Positions 16,382-25,044 of a stretch of DNA of 64,000 nt are shown piece after piece. The stretch comes from CAZHHH01 sp052400685. Lineage in GTDB: Bacteria; Bacteroidota; Bacteroidia; Bacteroidales; Marinilabiliaceae. The stretch lies in assembly GCA_052400685.1 (NCBI GenBank), contig JBQTGJ010000005.1; one strand, 5' to 3'. Below the pieces are notes generated by a model. That model was given only the letters and a program-made list of their open reading frames with translations, was not told where the DNA came from and did not search any database. Every line of letters starts with the position of its first letter. Position 1 is the first letter of the stretch. A program made the position numbers and the translations under genes.

Positions 16382-19210
16382 TTATTTAAGCTTCACATCA
16401 ATACGCTTACCATTATACCCGACCAGGGTTCCTTTGGCCATGTCAGGATTAAACCCTGCCGGGTTATCCTTTGACACAAATACAACAAGGAACTTACGGG
16501 ATTGTAACATTCCGTTAAATTCGCCCATTCTGTCACCAATAGTAAGAATCTTCTGCGTATCGTCATAGGCCATTGGAATTACGGCATACTTACCATCTTC
16601 GTAGTTATAATTGACGCCCTCATCTTCGTACAATTTAAAAGCGCCATCGGCACCGGTATATACATACACAGTAATGAGGTCCGCCTCTTTTTGGGAAGCA
16701 TACTGTACTTCGGGGCCAGCCGTAATAATTGAGCCTTCGGGCACAAAGACCGGCATTCTCTCATAAGGGGCAGCCACACTTTTGTGAACGCCGCCGGATT
16801 GAAATTCACCCGAGTAAAAATCATACCAACCTTTTCCGGCAGGAAAATAGACGTCACGATTACGGGCTTTATACTGATACACCGGGCAAACCATTAACGA
16901 AGGTCCAAACATATACTGATCGTCAATATCATACACATTGGCATCGTTGGTAAAATCCATTGCCAAGCCACGCATGATGGTATAATTGTCAAACCAGACA
17001 GCACCTGTTAAGCTATAGATATACGGCATCAGGCGATAACGCAGCCGATCGTAATACAACATAGACTTATAGGCAGGATGAGAAACAGGGGCTATATTAT
17101 ACATTTCGCGCAAGGGATACTGGCCATGCACACGAAACAAAGGGGCAAATGCACCAAACTGAAACCACCGGGTATTCAACTCCCGCCATTCGTTCATATC
17201 ATCACTACCTTCTTTGGCACTTTCGTAACGTTTCTCAACACAAAAGCCACCAATATCCATCGTCCAATAAGGCAAGCCCGACATTGAAAAATTAATGCCG
17301 GCTGGAATCTGAGCCTTCATATCTTCCCACACGGTACCAATATCGCCACTCCAGGTCACCGTTCCATAACGCTGCATACCTGCAAAACCGGAACGGGTTA
17401 AAATAAAGACCCGCTCATTATTGCCATCTCTGCGTTGGCCTTCATAAATACCTTTGGCATTCATCAGCGCAAAAGCATTAAAATATTTTGTAGAAGGGCC
17501 ATAATAGGTGGGATTCATCAACGCTTTACGATAGGCCATACTGGCATTTGAAAGAATATCGGGTTCGGTGGCATCCAACCACCAGGCGTCCATACCAATA
17601 TTATAAAGTTTATCCCGAATCTGCTGCCAGAATATTTCACGGGCACCGGGCGCATACGCATCGTAAAATGAGCCCATGTGGCCGGGGGCAATCCAGTCGA
17701 GGATGCTGTCTTCAATAGCTTGCTGATACATCCAGCCTTTGGCATCAAACGCCTTATAATTATCGGTGGTAGGATAAAATTTGGGCCACACAGAAATCAT
17801 GATATGGCCATTCATTTCGTGCACCTTATCAACCATAGCTTTGGGATCGGGGAACCGGGCGGGGTCAAAATCATGACTTCCCCACTGATCGACGGGCCAA
17901 TAGGACCAATCCTGCACAATATTATCGATTGGGATGCGGCGTTTACGGAACTCCGATAAGGTATTCAGCAATTCATCCTGCGTTTTGTAGCGCTCCCGGC
18001 TTTGCCAAAACCCCATGGCCCACCGGGGCATCACCTGCGCTTTACCTGTCAGCTCACGATAATTACTGATAACGCCGTCCATATTATTACCTTTCATGAA
18101 GTAATAGTCGATCTGATCGCCCATTTCCGAATAAAAGGAAATGTCATTCTGCAGCTCAGGCGACCGGGGGGACAATGCTTTCAACCCAATGTAAGACACA
18201 CCACCGTCGGGGATCCACTCTAATTTAACGGGGTATTTTCTCCCTGCATCCATCTTGATCTGAAATTTAGCCACAGATGGATTCCAGGCTGTTCGCCACC
18301 GGTCGGCCATCAACACACCGTCAATCCAAATTTTTGTATAGCCGGCATAATACAATAGAAAATGAAACAGACCACTTTCAGAAGGCTCGATTTCACCTTC
18401 CCAGATAATTTCAGCATTGGAAAAATCGAATCCTTGAGGAAAATTATTAATCGTCTCCAGATTTTCGTAGTCTATTGATTTTTCCTGCCGCACGGCAAAG
18501 ACATGATTCGTCGTTAAATCGTCGACATAAGTCGCAGTAATTGATCCTTCCTGCCCCTCCTTGTTAAATAGTTTAAATTGGGACATCTGACCGTATGGGC
18601 GTGGGTCGCCAAATCGTGAAAACGAATAATTATCCCACAGCAAACCATAATTTTTAGTAGAAACAATAAAAGGGATTGAAACCTTGGTGTTATACTGAAA
18701 CAACTCTTCGTTTTTACCTTTATAATTCATTTCGTGGGCCTGATGCTGTCCCAAACCATACAGAGCTTCCTGGTCGGAAGATTCAAACACCTGCTGCAAC
18801 TCATACCCATTCACGCCATCAACTTGCATGGCTTTAAATACCTTTCCTCCCTTATTTTTTTCCTGAAGAATAACATTACCATCGGGATCAAGAAAACGAA
18901 CAACGCCGGTTTCTTTTGAGACTTCCACCTGTACAGCAGCCGTTGACAGCACCATTAAATCAGCCGATTCAGCCACTTCAAAAGGAACCTTTCCAGCTTT
19001 CGGTAACACCACCAGACTTTCATTATTCACGAACTGGTCAGGCGTTGACGTCACACGAATAATTTCATCACTAAAGGGTTCAACCCTTACCATTTTAGCC
19101 TCACCCGTACGGGGAAAAACAGTCAAGGCCTCATCATCGGTCTGCCAGCCAGGTCCTGCGCAGGAAAAATAAGTTAAAGCAATTAAGCTAAAAAACAGAA
19201 GATATTTCAT
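16382..19210 (-). CDS. GH31 alpha-xylosidase with inserted PA14 domain, lipoprotein
   Basis: Family 31 glycoside hydrolase, most likely the alpha-xylosidase that removes xylose from the non-reducing end of xyloglucan oligosaccharides. The start at 19210 (MKYLLFFSLIALTYFSC) gives a lipoprotein signal with Cys at position 17; an upstream Met at 19240 adds only repeat-derived codons. The N-terminal beta-sandwich is interrupted by a PA14-like module (about residues 220-360), as in the xyloglucan-active Cellvibrio CjXyl31A. The nucleophile Asp is in DAWWLDATEPD (about 546) and the acid/base Asp in TVTWSGDIG (about 623). Two family 2 repeat units lie directly before the start codon. The alpha-xylosidase assignment follows from domain layout and neighbours. 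Confidence 0.92.
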   Translation of the reverse strand: MKYLLFFSLIALTYFSCAGPGWQTDDEALTVFPRTGEAKMVRVEPFSDEIIRVTSTPDQFVNNESLVVLPKAGKVPFEVAESADLMVLSTAAVQVEVSKETGVVRFLDPDGNVILQEKNKGGKVFKAMQVDGVNGYELQQVFESSDQEALYGLGQHQAHEMNYKGKNEELFQYNTKVSIPFIVSTKNYGLLWDNYSFSRFGDPRPYGQMSQFKLFNKEGQEGSITATYVDDLTTNHVFAVRQEKSIDYENLETINNFPQGFDFSNAEIIWEGEIEPSESGLFHFLLYYAGYTKIWIDGVLMADRWRTAWNPSVAKFQIKMDAGRKYPVKLEWIPDGGVSYIGLKALSPRSPELQNDISFYSEMGDQIDYYFMKGNNMDGVISNYRELTGKAQVMPRWAMGFWQSRERYKTQDELLNTLSEFRKRRIPIDNIVQDWSYWPVDQWGSHDFDPARFPDPKAMVDKVHEMNGHIMISVWPKFYPTTDNYKAFDAKGWMYQQAIEDSILDWIAPGHMGSFYDAYAPGAREIFWQQIRDKLYNIGMDAWWLDATEPDILSNASMAYRKALMNPTYYGPSTKYFNAFALMNAKGIYEGQRRDGNNERVFILTRSGFAGMQRYGTVTWSGDIGTVWEDMKAQIPAGINFSMSGLPYWTMDIGGFCVEKRYESAKEGSDDMNEWRELNTRWFQFGAFAPLFRVHGQYPLREMYNIAPVSHPAYKSMLYYDRLRYRLMPYIYSLTGAVWFDNYTIMRGLAMDFTNDANVYDIDDQYMFGPSLMVCPVYQYKARNRDVYFPAGKGWYDFYSGEFQSGGVHKSVAAPYERMPVFVPEGSIITAGPEVQYASQKEADLITVYVYTGADGAFKLYEDEGVNYNYEDGKYAVIPMAYDDTQKILTIGDRMGEFNGMLQSRKFLVVFVSKDNPAGFNPDMAKGTLVGYNGKRIDVKLK

Positions 19211-19235
19211 GTGTTTATAATTTGTTTGTTTATGC

Positions 19236-19388
19236 CACATGGAACTCGCCGGGATAAATCATCCTCTTGAGTGTGAAATGATTCCCATGGCTCGTTTCAT
19301 GTGTTTAAAATTTAATTTGCCAGATGGAACGCCCAGACAATAATCATCCTTCTTTGAGAGACATCCTTCCCATGGCCCGTTTCATATA
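19236..19388 (-). repeat. Family 2 repeat, two tandem units before the GH31 start
   Basis: Units at 19236-19303 and 19321-19388, 85 bases apart, read in the direction of GH31. Each contains a 42-nt ORF starting with ATGAAACGRGCCATGGGA: 19300-19259 gives MKRAMGIISHSRG and 19385-19344 gives MKRAMGRMSLKEG. Outer arms (ACATGAAAC against GTTCCATGTG) and an inner hairpin (TGGGA against TTTCA or TCTCA, partly by G-T pairs) are present. The GH31 start context TTATAAACACATGAAA repeats the unit start context. Confidence 0.85.
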
Positions 19389-19537
19389 GTTAATCACCTC
19401 AGAATGCTTTATCCAAAATCCAGCCCTGTAAAACCCGTATTTCATAAAGCCTGAACGAAACAGCATAAAAATAGTCTAAAAACCAGATTGATTCTAATAT
19501 GAATTGCTCAGATAAAAATACTTTCTTAAACTTTTCT

Positions 19538-19646
19538 GTAAAGTTCAAAGTTCAGCTTCTGCATTACGACAGCTCTCACATATAGTTATTTACACCAGAA
19601 AACTCATATTACCAGAGCATCACAAGCCACGAGTTTGAACATTTAG
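19538..19646 (+). repeat. Family 1 palindromic repeat, decayed copy between GH5 and GH31
   Basis: TAAAGTTCAAA (19539-19549) is opposed by TTTGAACATTTA (19634-19645), and AGTTCAGCTTCTGCATTACG matches the family core. The inner hairpin is largely lost. Together with the family 2 pair it accounts for most of the gene-free 19211-19677 interval; 19389-19537 shows nothing recognisable. Confidence 0.65.
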
Positions 19647-19677
19647 CTCAAATTCCGGACTTTACGGACAGGCCAGT

Positions 19678-21210
19678 CTATTCCTGCACCCCGTCAGCAC
19701 CCTTCATTATGGCATTCAGGGCCCCCTGATCGATTACCTCACCCGAATTTCTGTTAAACAGAGTAAACCCATTATTTCCGTCACTCCCGTTATCCCAGTA
19801 AACCGGCACCAAACCATTTTCCAGCGCCTTGCGTGTGACATATTCAAGATAGTATTCGCGGGCCTCATTATGTAGTTCATACGATTCGCCAATCAACGAC
19901 GTACGATGAATGGCACCATACTCCCCTATAACCACAGGTATGCCATTGTCAACAAACATTTCTTTCATCATGCCAAAGGCTTCATTCACCCAATCTTCCT
20001 GCCCCCAGGCGGTAACATCGCCACCGGCAAACGGCTCGCCCCACTGCGTATCGTACGGGCTATTCTCCTTCAAGGCAAATTCATAAGGGTCATAATAGTG
20101 CACTTCGGCCATCAAACGATTATCAATAACATCATCCGGCATCACGAAATAGTTATAAGTATACGTAATATTGGTATTGAAACCCTGCACCACCAGATGA
20201 CGGTAGTGGTTACGACCGCCTGTTGCACGAACCGCTGACACAAAGGTCTGGTTAAATGAATTTTGCACCTCTACATATTCGGCAGAAGGCGTTCCATAAT
20301 CATTTTCCATCATCACTTCATTGGTTCCGGCAAAAATCAACCGATCGTCATAATTACGAAAATGAATCGCTATTTGCTGCCACAAAGCCGCCAGCTTATT
20401 ATTTATAGCAACCTGATGCTCATAATCGGGATGATTCATCCAACCGCCGTCCCAATGGATATTAACAATGACAAAAAGATCATTGTCGAGGGCATAGTTA
20501 ACCACCTCTTCCACCCTATTGAGCCACGCATCTGATATTTTGAATGTTTCCTGGTCAACCAACTTATGCGACCACGAAACCGGCATCCTGATCGTTTTAA
20601 AACCAGCCAGCCTAACAGAATCAATAAGCGTTTTGGTAGTAGCAGGATTGCCCCATGAGGTTTCATCACCTGAAAACACACCATTGTTCACAACAATGGC
20701 TTCCAACGAATTACCAAGGTTCCAGCCAACGCCCATTAAAGCAGACAACTGAAGAGACGACAGATCCCGCATATCAGTATTATCAGGTTCAATCCAGGCT
20801 TCGGGCGATGTTCCAGGGTCTTCTTCTCCGGCACTCTTCCCGGCTTGAGTGATTGTTATGAATATATCATCGTGCCCCTCAGCAAAGATCTTCAACATTC
20901 CGGAGCGTTCATTCTCAGAATCGTTTTCATCGATAGTAATCTGGACTTTGACATTGCCGGCAGAAGAAGAGATGGCCGGACGTGCCCATGAAATATCAGA
21001 AAAATCGATTTGCCATTGGCCATTGCTTGTCACCGTTAAGATTTGCTGGCCACCACCTGCGTCAACAATCAACGACACCGGATCGGCACTTAACTCTATT
21101 TCGACAGGGTCAACAGATTGATTTGAATTATCATCGTCATCGCAACTTACCGCCCAAAACGACAACAGAAAAACAAAATAAACTAGTAGTCTATCCATCA
21201 TATTATTCAA
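19678..21210 (-). CDS. GH5 (GH5_4-like) endo-xyloglucanase/endoglucanase with BACON domain, lipoprotein
   Basis: Outer-membrane endo-glucanase, probably the enzyme that first cuts the xyloglucan backbone at the cell surface. Layout of the 510 residues: lipoprotein signal with Cys23 in FWAVSC, an acidic linker, a BACON domain (about 35-124, ending ITITQAG), then a GH5 barrel from about 150. The barrel shows GWNLGNSLEA, IRMPVSW, NIHWDGGW, acid/base Glu298 in FAGTNEVM and nucleophile Glu430 in VVIGEYGA. The BACON-GH5 layout matches BoGH5A of the Bacteroides ovatus xyloglucan locus. It follows SusC, SusD and the surface lipoprotein on the same strand with a 71-base gap. Start could also be Met4 or Met5. 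Confidence 0.92.
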   Translation of the reverse strand: MNNMMDRLLVYFVFLLSFWAVSCDDDDNSNQSVDPVEIELSADPVSLIVDAGGGQQILTVTSNGQWQIDFSDISWARPAISSSAGNVKVQITIDENDSENERSGMLKIFAEGHDDIFITITQAGKSAGEEDPGTSPEAWIEPDNTDMRDLSSLQLSALMGVGWNLGNSLEAIVVNNGVFSGDETSWGNPATTKTLIDSVRLAGFKTIRMPVSWSHKLVDQETFKISDAWLNRVEEVVNYALDNDLFVIVNIHWDGGWMNHPDYEHQVAINNKLAALWQQIAIHFRNYDDRLIFAGTNEVMMENDYGTPSAEYVEVQNSFNQTFVSAVRATGGRNHYRHLVVQGFNTNITYTYNYFVMPDDVIDNRLMAEVHYYDPYEFALKENSPYDTQWGEPFAGGDVTAWGQEDWVNEAFGMMKEMFVDNGIPVVIGEYGAIHRTSLIGESYELHNEAREYYLEYVTRKALENGLVPVYWDNGSDGNNGFTLFNRNSGEVIDQGALNAIMKGADGVQE

Positions 21211-21281
21211 CTAATTAGTCTTAAATAATAATATGAGGTGATCAAAAACACATTTTTTAAATCACCCCATATATTAAAATT

Positions 21282-23294
21282 TTACTGTATCAGATAGTGA
21301 AAAATGGTTGTTTCGCCTTCCTTACTGGTATAGCCCAGCCAAAGTCCTTTTTCCGCAATATTGGTATAATTAGAGCCATCGTGCGATACCAAAAACCAGA
21401 CCCCGCCTTCATCACCTTCAGAACTGAGCCATCGTGCTGTTGTACCGGCATAACTGACCAATGGAATATCGACTGTCAACGTTTCATTTTCTGCGTCCAC
21501 TAAAACGGTTCCGGACTGACTGTAAGAATCATTCACGGCATCGGTCGTCCAAACTGCTTCACCATCAATGGAATCCACATGTTCTGTTATCAGTTTTTGA
21601 GCCACAGTCAGCAGGAGATCTTCCCCCGATAGAGAGAATGTTATTGAGGCGGATGTTGCGATATCAGCCACCGCTTCATCCCATACCCAGCCATTTGAAG
21701 TATAGTCGGCAAAAGTCGATGCACTGGTCCAGCCACCTGCAAAATCAGGTGCAACACCAACCCAATCAACAAACCATTCGGTGTCAGGGATAAAAGTACG
21801 TGTTCCTGTCCCAGTAAGCGCTTCGACAATAGATTGCTTTAAAAGTTCTACGGGATCATCCGCTTCAGCCCCGCCCATTGAAGGCTCCAAATGATAAGCC
21901 GTATATTGAACGTCTTCGGCACTATATACACCAACCCACATACCAGCTAAATTACCCAGCTGATCTTTTTCGACAGAAAGTATACGCAACTGATTGTCAG
22001 CGGTGAGACCAAAACTGGCCCAATTAATAATAGTAAACTGGGGCGAAATGCCTGTGAAGGTATAAATACCCTTATCGTCGAGCGTGTAAGTTCCCTGTTC
22101 TTCAGACCCATCCGGGGCCACATAAACGACCGTTCCATCGACCGAATTCATGGTTAAAGAGAACCCTCCGTACACATCAGGATCAGGAGTGCCCAGCCAA
22201 TCGGGATAATCGGAAGGAACGTTCCACCCATTTATTCGTGAGCCATCCAGATTGGCCCAATCGATGGGATTCTGCTCAGACAATTTCCAGGTGATAGAAG
22301 TTGAAACAACCTTCGAAACATCGTCCATCCAGCCGTCGGGCAACTGCGGTTCGGGATCCGGCACATCGTCGGGTACCCAATTATCGGAATAGTCCTTAGA
22401 GATAAAATTATAAACCAATAAAGTAGCGCCTTCGCCTGACAATACAGGATCACGTAATGCAGCCAGCTGCATGGTATTTTCGGTCAATGACATTAATTTA
22501 AGATTGCCCCAATCAATAACAACCCCATCGCGATTCAGGTCATGCAGTGGTCCGGCATCGGTCATCCTCAACGTCTTAGCACTAGCATCCAAAAAATAGG
22601 TACCTTGTTCAACTCTGTCTAAAGTTTTGTGATCAACTGAAACAGTTGCATTCCCTTTCAAACTAAAAGTCATAGATCCAAAGTCTGCGGCATCCATCAA
22701 CCAGCTATTACCTGCCCAGTCGGGCTCCCAAAACCAGGAATCTTCAATTCCTAAAGCTGCTTTGACCTCAGTATCGCTTTTACCGCTTTTATACAGAGCC
22801 ATACTTTCCCAGCTGTCTTCTGTACCATAGAAGAAAAGCGGTCCGATAAAATATTTACTGACACCATCTGCATCAAGGTCAAGAAGCCATGTTTTTTCCT
22901 CTCCAACGCCACCTGACAACCAAGTCCACAACGGATCATTTACATAATTAAGGTTGGTGGTGGTTAGTACGAGCTTAAAGGTATCTGCCTGAACAATACC
23001 GCCTCTGCTTTGCGCGCCGTAAACAAAATTATACTCCCCTTCGAACGGAATGCGCACAGTATCCTGAACACGTATACTACGGCCCATGGGTGTTATCCAA
23101 AACGGCGTCATTCCGGGATTCTCACTTTTAAGAATAATCATATTCGGATCCTCAGCATCCTGAGTGATGGAATATTTCAGATTCTCTTTCAGAATGACGT
23201 CTCCAAGTTCATAATCCTCAGGTTGACAAGCATTAAATAACAATGCAAAAACAGCCAAAAAGAGGAAACTTATATTAAAAATTCGTGTCTTCAT
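21282..23294 (-). CDS. PUL-associated surface lipoprotein, candidate glycan-binding protein
   Basis: Not assigned to a named family. It is a 670-residue lipoprotein (MKTRIFNISFLFLAVFALLFNAC, Cys23). After a PKD-like segment (about 35-113) it contains three degenerate copies of one module, at about 120-310, 335-470 and 500-668. Each has a W-x-W/D opening, a strand of the type GSMTFSLKG, GGFSLTMNS or ASITFSLSG, a G-T-Y/V strand and a hydrophobic ending. No catalytic signature is visible. Its place directly after SusC and SusD, 24 bases from SusD, is where surface glycan-binding proteins (SusE/F or SGBP type) are encoded. Binding to xyloglucan is inferred from position only. Confidence 0.72.
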   Translation of the reverse strand: MKTRIFNISFLFLAVFALLFNACQPEDYELGDVILKENLKYSITQDAEDPNMIILKSENPGMTPFWITPMGRSIRVQDTVRIPFEGEYNFVYGAQSRGGIVQADTFKLVLTTTNLNYVNDPLWTWLSGGVGEEKTWLLDLDADGVSKYFIGPLFFYGTEDSWESMALYKSGKSDTEVKAALGIEDSWFWEPDWAGNSWLMDAADFGSMTFSLKGNATVSVDHKTLDRVEQGTYFLDASAKTLRMTDAGPLHDLNRDGVVIDWGNLKLMSLTENTMQLAALRDPVLSGEGATLLVYNFISKDYSDNWVPDDVPDPEPQLPDGWMDDVSKVVSTSITWKLSEQNPIDWANLDGSRINGWNVPSDYPDWLGTPDPDVYGGFSLTMNSVDGTVVYVAPDGSEEQGTYTLDDKGIYTFTGISPQFTIINWASFGLTADNQLRILSVEKDQLGNLAGMWVGVYSAEDVQYTAYHLEPSMGGAEADDPVELLKQSIVEALTGTGTRTFIPDTEWFVDWVGVAPDFAGGWTSASTFADYTSNGWVWDEAVADIATSASITFSLSGEDLLLTVAQKLITEHVDSIDGEAVWTTDAVNDSYSQSGTVLVDAENETLTVDIPLVSYAGTTARWLSSEGDEGGVWFLVSHDGSNYTNIAEKGLWLGYTSKEGETTIFHYLIQ

Positions 23295-23318
23295 ATCAAA
23301 TACATTTAAATTGATTGA

Positions 23319-25034
23319 TTACCAGCCTGCATTAGGTTTTAATACACCATTGGAAAGTGTTAACTGTGTTTTAGGAATCTGAAACAGGCCTTGTTTTTCA
23401 ATGATGTCAGATGCGTGAATTGTTACTTTATCGGCATTGTTACCCGACAGAACGTCGACGCCATCTTCCTCTGCAATAACAGAGGCGGCATAATCAAGGC
23501 CCTGGCGCAATAAATCCCAATATCGGAGTCCTTCAAAAGCAAACTCCCGCTCTCTTTCCTTCATAATATTCTGAGCCGTAGGTGATACCTCACTGTAATT
23601 TTCGTTAACAACCCCATCGACCGTATAAGCACGTTTACGAACCAAATTCAAATAATCGCCGGCATTGGCGCTACCCAATTCGGCAGCCATTAATAACACA
23701 TCGGCGTAACGAACCACAATATAATCCTGGTATTGGGACATTTGAAAATCGCCTTCTCCCAATCCTGTAACACCATCGACCAACGTCCACTCGCCCGTAT
23801 CCTCATCTTTCTGCCATTTGCTTAAGGGAGTGTATTTCTTGACCGTATAACCGGTATATTCCCGTTGCTCTTCCGAAGGAAAAACAGCATCAATCCCTTC
23901 ATCCACAAAATCGATAATGGAGGCTGTTTTTCTGACATCTCCGGTCCCGAAAAGTGCCGGCACTTTCGGATTTACGGTACAAGCCCCCCATCCTCTTCCG
24001 TACGGAAAAACATTGGTTTTACGAATACCCATCATAACCAACCAACGATTACCGTCAATATTACCATTATAATCCTGCGTGGTATTAAATTTTTGAGCCA
24101 ACACCGTTTCGCTGTTACCTCTACCTGCGTATGTTTTCGTAGTAACTTTATCGCCATTGACCTCTTCGACAGTTGTACTTGCGGCTTCCCAAAGATTCTT
24201 AAATTCCGGGATCAAATCATAACCGCCTCTTTCAATCACATCTTCCAGACCTTGCAGGGCCGTCGCTTTAGTTACTTTCCCCACCAAATCATCTTCCTGA
24301 TAGCGGCCGGTATAATAGAGATAAACCCTTGCCAACAAAGCTTTGGCGGCAAAACTGGTAATCCGGCCGTCGTTCTCCGCAGCCTGGGATTTGGGATATG
24401 CATCTTCGGGAATATTCTCAGCACCAAACAACAAATCATCGGCAATAAGGCTGTAAACCTCATCGGGACTAACCTGCGGAACATTTTCATCGGTCGGTTC
24501 AGTCAACAAAGGAATATTTCCAAAAAGCCGCACCAGGTCAAAATACAACAACGCCCTCAACACCCTGGTCTCGCCTTCGACACGATTACGCGTTTTAAGC
24601 TGCGTTGCTTCGTCCCCATTCCAGGAAATACCATCCAATTCCTGCAACAATTTGTTACATCTGAATATTCCGGCATAATAGGATTCCCATAAATTATTTC
24701 CCAAATCGGTATGCGTCGCATCCTGCGACAGATCGAACCGATCAACAATTTGATAATTACGCTTATCAACAGTACCAGTACCACCGAAACACTGATCAGA
24801 CATCACCTCCGACAAAATGTAAAAAGAGAGATCGGCATCGGAAGCGGTACGTTGCCAGCCATCATAACAACCGATAAGGGCCAGTTCAGCATCACTCTGC
24901 GTATCATAAAAATTAGTATCAAACAAAGAAGTCTCCGATTCAACATCCAAAAAGCTATCGGAGCAGGAATACAATCCGGCTGCCAGGAAGCTTAATGCGA
25001 CTAAATATATTTTTGTCCATTTCATAACCTTCAT
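23319..25034 (-). CDS. SusD/RagB-family outer-membrane glycan-binding lipoprotein
   Basis: SusD homologue of 571 residues that caps its SusC partner and captures oligosaccharide at the cell surface. The lipoprotein signal ends in AAGLYSC, followed by SDSFLDVE, the usual SusD opening. Tetratricopeptide-like helices follow, with ALLYFDLVRLFGNIPLL typical of the SusD N-terminal region. The C-terminal RagB/SusD part includes YADVLLMAAELG and EREREFAFEGLRYWDLLRQG. It starts ten bases after the SusC stop, so the two are co-transcribed. Start could be Met1 or Met4. Confidence 0.95.
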   Translation of the reverse strand: MKVMKWTKIYLVALSFLAAGLYSCSDSFLDVESETSLFDTNFYDTQSDAELALIGCYDGWQRTASDADLSFYILSEVMSDQCFGGTGTVDKRNYQIVDRFDLSQDATHTDLGNNLWESYYAGIFRCNKLLQELDGISWNGDEATQLKTRNRVEGETRVLRALLYFDLVRLFGNIPLLTEPTDENVPQVSPDEVYSLIADDLLFGAENIPEDAYPKSQAAENDGRITSFAAKALLARVYLYYTGRYQEDDLVGKVTKATALQGLEDVIERGGYDLIPEFKNLWEAASTTVEEVNGDKVTTKTYAGRGNSETVLAQKFNTTQDYNGNIDGNRWLVMMGIRKTNVFPYGRGWGACTVNPKVPALFGTGDVRKTASIIDFVDEGIDAVFPSEEQREYTGYTVKKYTPLSKWQKDEDTGEWTLVDGVTGLGEGDFQMSQYQDYIVVRYADVLLMAAELGSANAGDYLNLVRKRAYTVDGVVNENYSEVSPTAQNIMKEREREFAFEGLRYWDLLRQGLDYAASVIAEEDGVDVLSGNNADKVTIHASDIIEKQGLFQIPKTQLTLSNGVLKPNAGW

Positions 25035-25044
25035 TCTTTATATA

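Noticed and set aside
23865..24692. 275-codon open frame on the plus strand
   Set aside because: Antisense to the SusD gene; no recognisable motifs.
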